Source: Thiohalocapsa sp. PB-PSB1
GTDB lineage: Bacteria > Pseudomonadota > Gammaproteobacteria > Chromatiales > Chromatiaceae
Assembly (NCBI GenBank): GCA_016745215.1
Contig: CP050890.1
Span: 3,658,001 to 3,722,000 of the forward strand
Length of the DNA: 64,000 nt
Direction of reading: 5' to 3'
Shown: in pieces, positions 46,601 through 53,605 of the stretch
Layout of the letters: every line of letters begins with the position of its first letter
Numbering within the stretch: the first letter of the stretch is position 1
The notes under the pieces: generated by a model
Told to the model about the DNA's origin: nothing
The model's input: the letters and a program-made list of their open reading frames with translations, nothing else
The model's database searches: none
Program-made: the position numbers and the translations under genes

Positions 46601-49253
46601 CGACCTGCCGCCCGACAGCGTGCTCACCACCGACGCCAACGGCGAGGGCAGTGACCCGACCGTGGTCACCGTGCCGGATGGCGGCAGTGCGCGCGACAAC
46701 ACCGGCTACGTCGATGACATCGCGACCGGCACTGTCACCGAGCAAGTCTACCTCGAGAGCGGAGCCAACCCGGGCTACCAGCCACTGGAAGACACCCCGC
46801 TGGACGGCGTCAAGGTCACCATCGAGACCAGCACTGGCGGCGTCTACGAACTGACCACCGACAGCGATGGCTTCCTCAGCCAGACGGTGCCGGCGGGGGC
46901 GACCGTCATCGACATCGACGACACCACCCTGCCGGTGGGCGCCGAGATCGACAGCCTGATCCTCGATGACACCTTCCTGAGCACCGACCCGACCACCGTC
47001 ACGGTACCGGACGGCGGCACCGCGGCCGACGAGACCGGCTATGTCCTGTCCGAGGGCACCGGCGTGGTCGAAGGCGTTGTGTACATCGACAACGACGGCG
47101 ACGGCCAATACGACCCGGCGATCGACACCCCGCTGGTGGGCGTCGAGGTGGTCATCACCGACAGCCTGGGCTTCGTGACCACCGTCACCACCGACGAGAA
47201 CGGCTACTACTTCGACACCGTGCCGACCGGCGACACCGTCGTCGACGTCAACGACGCCGACCTGCCAGCGGACGCGACCCTGACCATTGGCAGCAGCGAC
47301 CCGACCACGGTCAGCGTGCCGGAGGGCGGCATCGGCCGCGACGACACCGGCTACGTGCTGCCGCCGGAAACCAGCCTCATCGGTGACCGTGTCTGGCACG
47401 ACACCGACCGCGACGGTATCCAGGATCCGGAAGAGCCGGGTATCTTCAATGTCCGGGTGGATCTGTCCGGCACCAATAGTGATGGCGAGACGGTCACCGA
47501 GAGCACCTTTACCGATGGCTCTGGCCTCTATGCCTTCCCGGGTCTTCTAGCAGGCGACTACACCGTCACCTTCACGGCGCCGAGCGGCTATAGCTTCACC
47601 GATCCGGATCAGACCGGCGACCTCACCGACTTGGCCGACAGCTTCGACAGTGACGCCGATCCGATCTCAGGGGCAGCGCCAACGGTCACGCTGACAGGTG
47701 ACGATAGGACCATTGACGCCGGTCTTTACCTGACCAACGGCGACGACCCGGCACGTATCTCGGACCGCGTCTGGTACGACACCAACTCTAATGGCGCTCA
47801 AGACATCGGCGAGACCGGTATTGCCGGCGTGCTGGTGGAGCTGTACGACGGCACCGGCGCCTTCATCGGCGACACGCTGACCGACGGCACTGGCCTCTAC
47901 GAATTCGCTGGCCTACCGGCAGGCGACTACCAGGTACAGTTCGAACTGCCAGCCGGCTACAGCCGCAGCGATCAATACATTGGCGGTGCCACCTCGCCGA
48001 CGGATTCGAATACCGACAGTGACGCCGACCCAAGCGGTCGCACCGATACCTTCACGGTCGCGGCAGGTGACGACATTGTCGAAGTCGATGCCGGCATGTT
48101 CATTGATCCAGACGGTCCCGGCGGCAACCCGCCGCAACCTCCGGCATCGATCAGCGACTTCGTCTGGTATGACACCAACAACGATGGCATCCAGGATGAC
48201 GGCGAGCCCGGCATTCCCGGTGCGGTGGTCAATCTCAAAGATGACCAAGGCAACCTGCTTGCCACGGTGCAAACCGACGCCAATGGCAACTACAGCTTCA
48301 ACGGTCTGAATGCCGGTGACTATCAGGTGGAATTCGAGCTGCCAGCCGGCTATGACAGCTACAGCCCGCCGGGCGTCGGCAATGATCCCAGCGTTGACAG
48401 CGATCCGGACCAAACCAACGGCATCGCCCTCGTGAGCCTCGCTGTTGGTGAAGTCAATACCGATATCGATGCCGGGATGTACCTTGCCGGGCTTGATCCG
48501 ATCGAAATCGGCGATTACGTCTGGCTGGACGAAAATGATAATCAACAGCCGGACGATGACGAGCAGCTGAACAATGTCGATGTCGTACTCTATGACCTGT
48601 TCGGTGTCGAACTGACGCGGGTGACCACCGCCACCAGTTCGCCCCAAAGCAACTACCTGTTCAGCGGTATTGTCCAAGGCAGTTACCGTGTCGCCATCGA
48701 CACCGGTACCTTGCCCGCCTCGTCGGTGCAGATTGCCGACCCGGATACTGTGCTCGACGACGAGACTGAACTGCTCGACCTCACGGCCACCAACCTGGAC
48801 GTTGACTTTGGTTATCAACTGTCAGTGCCGGACATCACGCCGATTATCACAGCGACGCCGAACGTCATGACTGGACCCACGAACTTCAACATCACCGTGC
48901 GCATTCGTGAGCTGAATAATGCGGCCACCGGTGGTTTGATCACCGTGTTCATTCCGAAGGATAGTCGTTGGGTGCTTTCCGAGCCCTATGATGAGACCGC
49001 GACCCAAATCGGAAGCGTGACGGTGAACAACGCGGATTGGGACTATGAGGACGATGGTACTCGACATGTGTTCACCACGACCCTGACGATCGACGCGGGT
49101 GCCGCATCCACATTCGGCATCAAGGCCGCCTGGGATGCGGGGCAGACACAGGGTAAGTACACCATCACGTCGCAGATCATCGCTGGCAGCGGTGGAGAGA
49201 ACCGCATCGATAACAATGTTGATGCAGAGGTGCTTGACTACTTCATCAACTGA
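37632..49253 (+). CDS. giant exported protein with one DUF11-like and 28 SdrD/CnaB-like domains
   Basis: One uninterrupted frame of 3873 codons. A likely signal peptide lies unusually deep (FTIALGLSLALLLGLSPASA, ending near residue 164). An in-frame ATG at 38004 would place it normally at the N-terminus, so the first 124 codons are doubtful. A DUF11-like domain follows (residues ~170-310: NVTVNNLAVADDKATDENCP). Then come 28 SdrD B-like domains, each opening with a form of IGDRVWxDxxxDGxQDxxEPG; the DxDxDG-like loops may bind calcium. Blocks are A1 (domains 1-4, from ~38570), B1 (5-14, ~40060), B2 (15-24, ~43694) and A2 (25-28, ~47368-48830). A non-repeat beta-type C-terminal domain (ITATPNVMTGPTNFNITVRI onward) ends the protein, without LPXTG, RTX or autotransporter barrel. 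It is probably a long surface or matrix fibre for adhesion; the anchoring route is unknown. Confidence 0.88.
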   Translation: MQTNAPHKSNPVLREAPYSEPNSEPAGSYIGPHWLSAILLPAESSACTSAVRASIADSPSPESMSSQDAAGKTLMCKPMSTPIFETSIRRLLGCAPTHALPVSNKPIRITNDSSCAARFPKRRSMRQDRGIHIGLGEFSSNLARFTIALGLSLALLLGLSPASASDPPCSPGEIYNVASISGDEPDPTPDNDTSEVCNPIATANPSLTIDKSASPISYSAVGEVINYSFLVTNTGNVTVNNLAVADDKATDENCPVTTLAPGATATCFATYTIIQDDLDAGSVTNIATASATDPDNNPVTSPPDTETVDALTDLLIGDRVWFDTNQDGVQDPDEPGIAGVAVRLIGTDVIGNPVDEIVYTDGSGFYAFEDLIGGTYSVTFDSDGALMAADYDVTIQDADPVSSPLADSFDSDADTNGVVAGVTVTGKDVTIDAGFYLANGDLPARISDTVWYDTDGNGIQDNGEPGVSGVVVELYDATGTELLATDVTDGAGQYEFAGLPVGEYTVKFNAPAGYTISPQYADGATTPADSAVDSDADPTTGLTDAFVVLAGIDLTQVDAGMRVAGADPASIGDFVWYDTNSNGIQDTDEPGIPGIVVNIYPDADQNGQPDTVDPLSTEITGLSGDYTFDGLNANSYVLEFVTPDSYTLTLQSAGGDSAVDSDADPLTGFTNTIDIATGETIDEIDAGMFVPGQAPISIGDFVFTDLNENGQPDNGESLEDVEVVLYDALGNELGRTTTVASTDSSNYAFTGVAASLDYRVAVDTSTLPVGAIQVFDPDAVLDDTTDVIAPTADVDTADFGYESLALPRNTVIGNRVWLDEDGDGVQDAGEAGIPNLNVELYLAGDDPDTTSPQQTTTTDADGGYLFAVAPGDYQVVVVPSAGLQPTYDEDGIGTPNVSDNISVADGDEHLTADFGYNWVDPDNSTDPQPQAPGAIGDRIWNDADGDGVQDPGEAGIDGVQVTLFYDPDANGIYDSIFPGGTTTTDAAGNYIFDDLPPDSYVVAVTPPTGYDSAPTGFPVGGEDSVSDPILLAPGDVYVNADYGYQLSAGGSDIGDTIYVDANANGVEDIDELGIRGVSVALYDDLNGNGTVDPGEPVIATTVTDENGNYLFPGLPGTSQGASGDYVVVITDTDNVLGERDQTADPDGGNDGQSGLQDISGLPGGSNLDQDHGYAPIGHQPGDGYIGDTIFIDGNASLAFEAGEGVEGVVVELYNTAGTDLLATTFTDENGNYGFGGLDPTAAYLVRVDTNSLPSSGASLTNSVDPDGVPDSQAIRDLNDLSVGPIDQAADFGYLSFGEDGGGRILGNIWNDTDANGTLDDDESNDGIPGITVDIYEDVNANGVLDAGDRLVGRTLTDETGEFTFGELPPGNYLVDVTDEAGLLAGYWKSDGPNDGANNNSQIDPYPIALSPNEVNDTADFGYYIEAAALGNRVWLDDNGDEIADATDGNGIQDAGEPGLEGIEVTLTISYPNGDNVELVTLSDANGFYSFANLLLDEDYTAGNGGAGEPTYVISAQTGGITPEIGVTGYVPTVINAGTDTKLDSDNHAGVTPLVAQGDNDLTVDAANPGNESVEASYDFGYRIVPFGEGLVNGTVYIDSNGDGQLDPSDTVLAGVEVAITDVNGVVTTVTTDANGYFEQQVPSGTTTVDVIDATLPDGASLTSDANGEGNDPTTVTVPNGGIATDNTGYLLEPGTGLVEGIVYTDEDGNGFYDPAIDTPLEGVDVLITDADGTTTVVTTDENGTYSAVVPAGETVVDVDDSDLPAGSVLTTDANGQGSDPTTVNVPDGGRARDDTGYVDGVDTGSVSERVYLENNGTPGYQDGIDTPLPGVTVVITASNDAVYSLTTDSEGLVTQLVPIGDTVIDIDDASLPTGTIIDSVELGVGFTSTDPTTVDVPLNGTALDTTGYVLTGGNGIVDGTVYLDNDGDGSYDPGVDTPLGGVEVTITDVNGTETVVVTDANGYYSQSVPPGATTVDVNDADLPADATLTDNSNGEGNDPSVVTVVAGETVTDNTGYVLPPTASVIGNRVWLDENGDGVQDAGEAGIANLSVELYPAGADPIPANLLQSTVTDVDGGYLFAVEPGAYQVVVVPTAGLEPTFDEDGIATPNLSDNINIAAGEEHLSTDFGYNWVDPQASDDPGPNEPGAIGDRIWNDADGDGIQDPGESGLGGVEVSLLTDDNGDGLYGGVGDDPATTVTTAPDGSYIFDDLPPAGYVVSVDDTTLPAGFNTAPSGFPAGGEDGSSDPILLAPGDVYVNADYGYKLDTDNDPTTPDDPAGGSDIGDQIYLDSDRDGTTNGDTEPGVAGVTVALIDDVSGDIIATTVSSDGTVDVDGDGTPDPVGSYVFPGLPAGAYTVVVTDTDNVLGSREQTGDLDGTLDGQSSVIVDGTDDIDTVDFGYAPLDQGLGSGYIGDTIFLDTGAGTPGSAPDGLFQAGEGLEGVLVALYESDGTTLVATTTTDENGLYGFAGLDQTATYVVAVDTGTLPNAGVGLTNTVDPDETWPAAGDSQSSRDLSAVLGGIDDGADFGYQVLPGDNPNTIGGTIWDDANADGELTDGLGGTPDESGAGLAGVTVDLYEDLNGNGVLDDGEPIVASTVTDADGDYSFPGLPDGNYLVDVTDEAGVLGGYWASEGPDAGDGVTDNNSQRDPYPVSIGGGDTDTTGDFGYYLAGAALGNRIWDDQNGNGLQDPGEPGLQGVAVTLTAVYPNGDATVLTAVSDIDGFYSFPNLLLDEDYNVGNGDADQPEYILSADTGVVGYAPTAVNAGSDTKLDSDNHAGVAPLVVQGADDISVNATDPSLESDAASYDFGYTLLPPGAGLVNGTIYIDSNGDGQLDPSDTVLAGVDVQITDVNGSVTVVTTDENGYFEQPVPAGTTEVDVVDASLPDGVSLTSDANGEGNDPTVVSVPNGGSATDNTGYVLEPGTGLVEGIVYTDENGNGIFEPGIDTPLEGIDVVITDSDGTITTVTTDATGAYSAVVPAGETLVDVDDSDLPPDSVLTTDANGEGSDPTVVTVPDGGSARDNTGYVDDIATGTVTEQVYLESGANPGYQPLEDTPLDGVKVTIETSTGGVYELTTDSDGFLSQTVPAGATVIDIDDTTLPVGAEIDSLILDDTFLSTDPTTVTVPDGGTAADETGYVLSEGTGVVEGVVYIDNDGDGQYDPAIDTPLVGVEVVITDSLGFVTTVTTDENGYYFDTVPTGDTVVDVNDADLPADATLTIGSSDPTTVSVPEGGIGRDDTGYVLPPETSLIGDRVWHDTDRDGIQDPEEPGIFNVRVDLSGTNSDGETVTESTFTDGSGLYAFPGLLAGDYTVTFTAPSGYSFTDPDQTGDLTDLADSFDSDADPISGAAPTVTLTGDDRTIDAGLYLTNGDDPARISDRVWYDTNSNGAQDIGETGIAGVLVELYDGTGAFIGDTLTDGTGLYEFAGLPAGDYQVQFELPAGYSRSDQYIGGATSPTDSNTDSDADPSGRTDTFTVAAGDDIVEVDAGMFIDPDGPGGNPPQPPASISDFVWYDTNNDGIQDDGEPGIPGAVVNLKDDQGNLLATVQTDANGNYSFNGLNAGDYQVEFELPAGYDSYSPPGVGNDPSVDSDPDQTNGIALVSLAVGEVNTDIDAGMYLAGLDPIEIGDYVWLDENDNQQPDDDEQLNNVDVVLYDLFGVELTRVTTATSSPQSNYLFSGIVQGSYRVAIDTGTLPASSVQIADPDTVLDDETELLDLTATNLDVDFGYQLSVPDITPIITATPNVMTGPTNFNITVRIRELNNAATGGLITVFIPKDSRWVLSEPYDETATQIGSVTVNNADWDYEDDGTRHVFTTTLTIDAGAASTFGIKAAWDAGQTQGKYTITSQIIAGSGGENRIDNNVDAEVLDYFIN

Positions 49254-50014
49254 TGTATCCGCTAAATGGTGCTTCAGTGAACGGGTGTGGCCTACAATGA
49301 CATAGGCCACGCCCATCGCATGAGTCGACTTCGGCGGGTAACTGCATACTCCCTACATGTTGCACGCGATCGATTGCTCGACTTCGATAACGGATTACCG
49401 CCGCCCCTTGTCTCTGGGGCGCATATCCATTCACTTTACTCGAGATTCAGCTTGACGTACCGCAGAGGGGCAGCACGCAGATAAGAGCGCGCGCTCTACC
49501 TAGTCTCTGCAGTGCATCGGTCAATCTATCTCGAGATCAGCTGCCAACAAGAATCCTAGCTTGTTGCGCGCCAACCGGCTGCGCAGACCACCCATGGGTG
49601 GAGATCAGCACAGCATCCTCTCGAAGAAAAAGTACAACGAATAGCCCAGATTATTTCCAGGTCTTACCCTGGTCACCTCGGCCTGCCTCAGAAATACTGC
49701 TTACATTCCTTCCTATAGTATGTAGAATAGCCAGAATCACTAATCGCGCATTGCGAACACTGGACTATCCATTGCGGACATTGGACTACCGCATCATCGG
49801 AGCGCAATCCAAATCGCTCCAGCTGAGTCACGGTCTGTCACCTGTTGCTACCGGTTGCAGTCTGTACACCATTGGTCAACTGACCAGCAGCGTCGAATCC
49901 GCCTCGCCTCGTGCAGAACGTTCGCGGAGTAAGCCGCACCATCACAACCGACTGTCGGCGCTTTGCTCGCCTCGACACCGTCACGCCGGATTATGCATCC
50001 TGGAGAACAGCATC
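49254..50014. other. Intergenic region upstream of the betaine operon
   Basis: About 760 bases without a convincing gene. A 21-bp near-duplicate (ATTGCGAACACTGGACTATC / ATTGCGGACATTGGACTACC) occurs at about 49750-49792. The operon promoter should lie here; I cannot single one out. Confidence 0.45.
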
Positions 50015-50839
50015 ATGCATGCAAATACCTCTCATCAACAAACGGGTCATCAACAAAAGGGACTGCCGCTTGCGGCCCGCGACACGGAGAACTACCAACA
50101 GGAGTACGTCCAAGGATTCGTCGACAAATGGGACGAACTCATCGACTGGGACGGACGTGCCGCCTCCGAGGGGCATTTTTTTATCGATCAACTGCGCGAG
50201 AAAGGCGCGAAGAAAATCCTGGATGTTGCCACGGGGACTGGATTTCATTCTGTCCAACTGCTCGAGGCCGGTTTTGAAGTGACCAGCGTGGACGGCAATC
50301 CCACCATGCTTGCCAAGGCATTCGATAACGCTCGCCAACGCGGCCACATTCTACGTACGGTGCATGCAGACTGGCGCTGGCTCAATCGCAGCGTACACGA
50401 TTTGTACGACGCCGTCATCTGTCTTGGAAACTCCTTTACGCACCTGCACGACGACAACGATCGACGCAAAGCACTCGCGGAGTTTTATGCGACCCTGCGC
50501 CATGACGGAATTCTGATTCTCGACCAACGCAACTACGACGCGCTGCTCGATCATAAGATCCAGCCGACGCACAACTATTACTACTGCGGTGATAACGTGC
50601 GCGCGGAGCCCGAACATGTGGATGACGGTCTGGCTCGATTTCGTTATAGCTTCCCGGATGGTTCCATTTTTCATCTGAACATGTTTCCGCTACGCAAGTC
50701 CTATGTCAATCGGCTGATGCGCGAAGTCGGCTTCCAGAGCGTCAAGACTTTCGGCGATTTCAAGGAGACATACCGCGACACCGAGCCCGATTTCCTGATC
50801 CATGTGGCGGATAAGGCATATCGGGAGGATGCATCATGA
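50015..50839 (+). CDS. gsmt: glycine/sarcosine N-methyltransferase (GSMT)
   Basis: The start was set at the ATG at 50015 because GGAGAA lies eight bases upstream; the frame opens 139 codons earlier without support. The 274-residue enzyme has the class I SAM fold: KKILDVATGTGFHSVQLLEA (motif I), VTSVDGNPTM (motif II), DAVICLGNSFTHLHD (motif IV). It methylates glycine to sarcosine and then dimethylglycine, the first two steps of de novo glycine betaine synthesis in halophiles such as Halorhodospira. The stop overlaps the next start (ATGA). Confidence 0.93.
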   Translation: MHANTSHQQTGHQQKGLPLAARDTENYQQEYVQGFVDKWDELIDWDGRAASEGHFFIDQLREKGAKKILDVATGTGFHSVQLLEAGFEVTSVDGNPTMLAKAFDNARQRGHILRTVHADWRWLNRSVHDLYDAVICLGNSFTHLHDDNDRRKALAEFYATLRHDGILILDQRNYDALLDHKIQPTHNYYYCGDNVRAEPEHVDDGLARFRYSFPDGSIFHLNMFPLRKSYVNRLMREVGFQSVKTFGDFKETYRDTEPDFLIHVADKAYREDAS

Positions 50840-51681
50840 GCGAGAGCTACTCATCGACGGTGAGCACGGCCAGGGACTATTACAACAGCGACGATGCGGA
50901 CAATTTTTACTTCCATGTTTGGGGCGGAGAGGATATCCATATCGGACTATACGAATCGCCCCAGGAACCCATTGCTACGGCATCACGCCGCACGGTCGAT
51001 AGGATGACAGAACAGGTAGTGGAGAAGCTCTCGTCACCGCAGGCTCGAGTCATCGATCTTGGCTCGGGGTATGGTGGCGCAGCTCGAGTATTGGCCAGCC
51101 GCTTCGACTGCCACATTCTGGCGCTGAACCTCAGCGAAACGGAGAACGCGCGCCATCGACAGATGAACCAGGAGGCCGGAGTCGCCGATCGGATCGAGGT
51201 TATCGATGGCTCCTTCGAGACGATCCCAAGCGACGCGGCACGTTTCGATGTCGCTTGGTCGCAGGACGCAATTCTGCACTCCGGACATCGAGATCGCGTG
51301 CTCGCCGAAGTCGACCGTGTGCTCGAGCCGGGCGGCGAGTTCGTATTCACCGATCCAATGCAGGCAGACGATTGCCCCGATGGCGTGCTTGCGCCGGTGC
51401 TGGAGCGCATCCACCTAGCAAGTTTGGGCTCGTTTGCATTTTATCGTGAACAGGCGAGGATGCTCGGCTGGCAAGAGGTTGGCACGATCGAAATGACTGG
51501 GCAACTGGTGCAGCATTATATGCGTGTCGCCGAGGAGCTCGAAGCGCAGCGTTCGCGTCTCGCCGGGCTCGTCAGTAACGAGTATGTCGAGCGTATGCTC
51601 AAGGGACTCGCGAATTGGGTCGAAGCCGGCAACCGTGGCTATCTGGCCTGGGGCATCCTGCATTTCCGAAAGCCGGCCTGA
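50836..51681 (+). CDS. sdmt: sarcosine/dimethylglycine N-methyltransferase (SDMT)
   Basis: A 281-residue SAM methyltransferase: DDADNFYFHVWGGEDIHIGL at the start is typical of SDMT, then motif I ARVIDLGSGYGGAARVLASR, then DVAWSQDAILHSGHR and GGEFVFTDPMQADDCP. It finishes betaine synthesis by methylating sarcosine and dimethylglycine to trimethylglycine. It is coupled to GSMT through an ATGA overlap. Together the pair lets the cell make its own compatible solute in saline water. IS and MITE sequence begins just after the stop. Confidence 0.94.
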   Translation: MSESYSSTVSTARDYYNSDDADNFYFHVWGGEDIHIGLYESPQEPIATASRRTVDRMTEQVVEKLSSPQARVIDLGSGYGGAARVLASRFDCHILALNLSETENARHRQMNQEAGVADRIEVIDGSFETIPSDAARFDVAWSQDAILHSGHRDRVLAEVDRVLEPGGEFVFTDPMQADDCPDGVLAPVLERIHLASLGSFAFYREQARMLGWQEVGTIEMTGQLVQHYMRVAEELEAQRSRLAGLVSNEYVERMLKGLANWVEAGNRGYLAWGILHFRKPA

Positions 51682-51957
51682 GCAGTGCCTCGTTGATGAG
51701 ACCATATGTTCTTCGGCATGGTCCAAACAAACAGGGTCTCAACGCCCGGCCCCAGGGCCTAGGCTGTCGAAATGTGCTGAGTTTTGATGCCAAACCGATT
51801 CCGGGTCTTGGATTGCATCATCGAACGCACGGGGGAAGCCTAATCGGTGTCGGGGTCGCTATCGGAATCGGAATCGAATCCGCTCATCGATCAAAACAGC
51901 CAGCTCGATACCAATCCCTAATTCCGACCTCGACACCGACTAAGGGATAGAAATTCA
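51682..51957. other. repeat debris after the betaine operon
   Basis: Contains a lone CTAGGCTGTCGAAA end at ~51761, like the end of the 160-bp MITE at 53414. It also has a TCGGGGTCGCTATCGGAATC block at ~51848 that is shared with both four-helix-bundle relics. Confidence 0.55.
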
Positions 51958-52562
51958 TTAACTTGTGCACTCCTGAGAAGCAGCAGGAACGGCGCGATCA
52001 TTCCATGCTGGCAAAAACGCATCAAAGAGGATGCGCATGTTTTGCTTGAAATCTGCCGCCACTTTTCGCCCCGTTTCATAGACCTTATCGATGACATGAA
52101 CGAACGCCTCGAGTCCCGTTGCAGTGTGGGTGTTTTCCATGAGTTCCTTGACCAACTCGGTACTGGTGAAAATCACGCCTTGGCCGGCACGGGTCACATG
52201 GGGAAAGAGACGCTGTTCGATGGGATTGTACTTAGAACAGTAGGGCGGATAATGAGCAGTGCGAATTTCGATCCCAAGCTCATCGGCGAGGCTCTGCAAG
52301 TCCTGTTTAAAGAGGTCGTGACGGGAACTGTTACTCCCGCCCCCATCGCACAGCACCAGGATGGAGGTAGCGCTGGGACAGTGTAGGCGAGCGTGGTTAC
52401 ACCACCAATGCCGAAAACTGTCGCAGGCAAATTCACTGGTATCCTGGCTATTCCCGAGTTGGATGTAGCCGACATGATGCTTGATGTCATAGAAGCTATG
52501 CGGAATGATGCCCCCTTCAGCAAAGCTGTTGAAATCATGGTCGTAGGTGTGCAGGGCTTCTA
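51958..52562 (-). pseudogene. ISAzo13-family transposase, C-terminal fragment cut by IS5
   Basis: About 200 codons of the C-terminal DDE half remain: DFNSFAEGGIIPHSFYDIKH, ILVLCDGGGSNSSRHDLFKQ, then AHYPPYCSKYNPIEQRLFPH. The last two hold the second Asp and the final Glu of the catalytic triad. The reading frame is cut at ~52562 by the IS5 element, and the N-terminal half is not found beyond it. Confidence 0.85.
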
Positions 52563-53410
52563 AGAGTCTGTCTGGCAAAAGTTCAGCCGCAATTTGCAAG
52601 CGTTTTCTTGAGCATGGCGATACGGATCATATTCTCGGCAGTCCCAGTCAGGATCTCGAAATCTTTGCTCAGCCTGCGAAATCGACCGAGCCAAGCGAAA
52701 GTGCGCTCAACCACCCAACGTTTCGGAAGGACAGCCCATCCGTCTTTGATTTTGGTGGAAATGTGTAAGACGAGTCCGAGTGTCTCGTCGACGAATTTCA
52801 CGGCTGTCCCGCGATAACCCGCATCGCCGGAAAACGCCTCGATGCTCGGGTATTTCTCCGTCGCACGCGCCATCACGGGACCGCCCGCCACGGTATCGCT
52901 GCAATTGGCTGCGTGGACCGACACATGCAACAGGTTGCCGAGGATATCGACTACGATATGGCGTTTATGCCCTTTGACCTTCTTGCCGCCATCGATCCCG
53001 CGTTCTTCGCTCGCGTACTCGGTCTTGACGCTTTGCGCGTCGATAATCCCGTAACTCGGCGATGCCGAGCGACCGTTGTTTTGGTGATGGAGTGCATTCA
53101 GTTGATTCAGCGCGGCTTCCCATACACCGCGTTTGTTCCATCGGCTGAAGTGATCGTAAACCGTTTGCCAGGGGGGAAAATCGTTGGGTAGCATGCGCCA
53201 TTGGCAACCGGACTTCACGACGTAAAAAATGGCATCGACGATCCGTTTGCGCGGATGCAGGCTGGCACTGCCTCGTCGATCACGGGGTTGAAAATAGTGT
53301 TCGATCAGCGCCCATTCGGCGTCCGTCAGGTCACTCGGGTATCCCATAATTTGTCCTCGAAGAAAAAGTAGTTGACTTTGATAGACATTTTTTTGGCAGA
53401 CAGGTTCTGA
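52561..53410 (-). mobile_element. IS5-family insertion sequence
   Basis: The ends TAAGAGTCTGTCTGGCAAAA and (inverted) TCAGAACCTGTCTGCCAAAA are imperfect terminal repeats around a single transposase gene. It has interrupted the ISAzo13 remnant on one side; a 160-bp MITE abuts its other end, so no target duplication can be read with certainty. Confidence 0.85.
52583..53347 (-). CDS. IS5-family transposase
   Basis: A 254-residue protein in one frame. The N-terminal DUF4096-like part is YPSDLTDAEWALIEHYFQPR and ILFYVVKSG-type sequence (AIFYVVKSGCQWRMLPNDFP). The catalytic pieces are YGIIDAQSVKTEYASEERG with the first Asp, AFSGDAGYRGTAVKF with the second, and WVVERTFAWLGRFRRLSKDF, the R-x-E-R-x-F type Glu region. 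It looks intact, in one piece and without the programmed frameshift used by some IS5 members. Confidence 0.92.
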   Translation of the reverse strand: MGYPSDLTDAEWALIEHYFQPRDRRGSASLHPRKRIVDAIFYVVKSGCQWRMLPNDFPPWQTVYDHFSRWNKRGVWEAALNQLNALHHQNNGRSASPSYGIIDAQSVKTEYASEERGIDGGKKVKGHKRHIVVDILGNLLHVSVHAANCSDTVAGGPVMARATEKYPSIEAFSGDAGYRGTAVKFVDETLGLVLHISTKIKDGWAVLPKRWVVERTFAWLGRFRRLSKDFEILTGTAENMIRIAMLKKTLANCG

Positions 53411-53413
53411 CTA

Positions 53414-53573
53414 GGCTGTCGAAAATCGCCTGTTTCCTGCCGTTTTCATCCCCTCGCATTTGTGTCGCACATGAGGTCTTCATATTATTGATTTTAAAGG
53501 GGATTCGGTATGCCGAGTGACAGGGGAACTGGGTGCACTTTAAATAGGAAGGCTGAGGGATATTCGACAGCCT
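53414..53573. repeat. 160-bp MITE with 12-bp flanking direct repeats
   Basis: It opens GGCTGTCGAA and closes TTCGACAGCC. AGGTTCTGACTA occurs directly before (53402-53413) and directly after (53574-53585), as a 12-bp target duplication would. It has no coding capacity. It inserted at the right end of the IS5 copy. Confidence 0.82.
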
Positions 53574-53605
53574 AGGTTCTGACTATACTGTATATAAAAA
53601 TAGCC

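Noticed and set aside
38940..47399. Long minus-strand open frames (300-485 codons) across the giant gene
   Set aside because: They mirror the highly regular GAC/GGC/ACC coding strand, lack ribosome sites and known motifs, and repeat in step with the sense domains. They are shadows of a repetitive GC-rich gene.
49598..50014. 139-codon N-terminal extension of GSMT
   Set aside because: No family similarity, no ribosome site at the upstream start, while the ATG at 50015 has GGAGAA and gives normal GSMT length.
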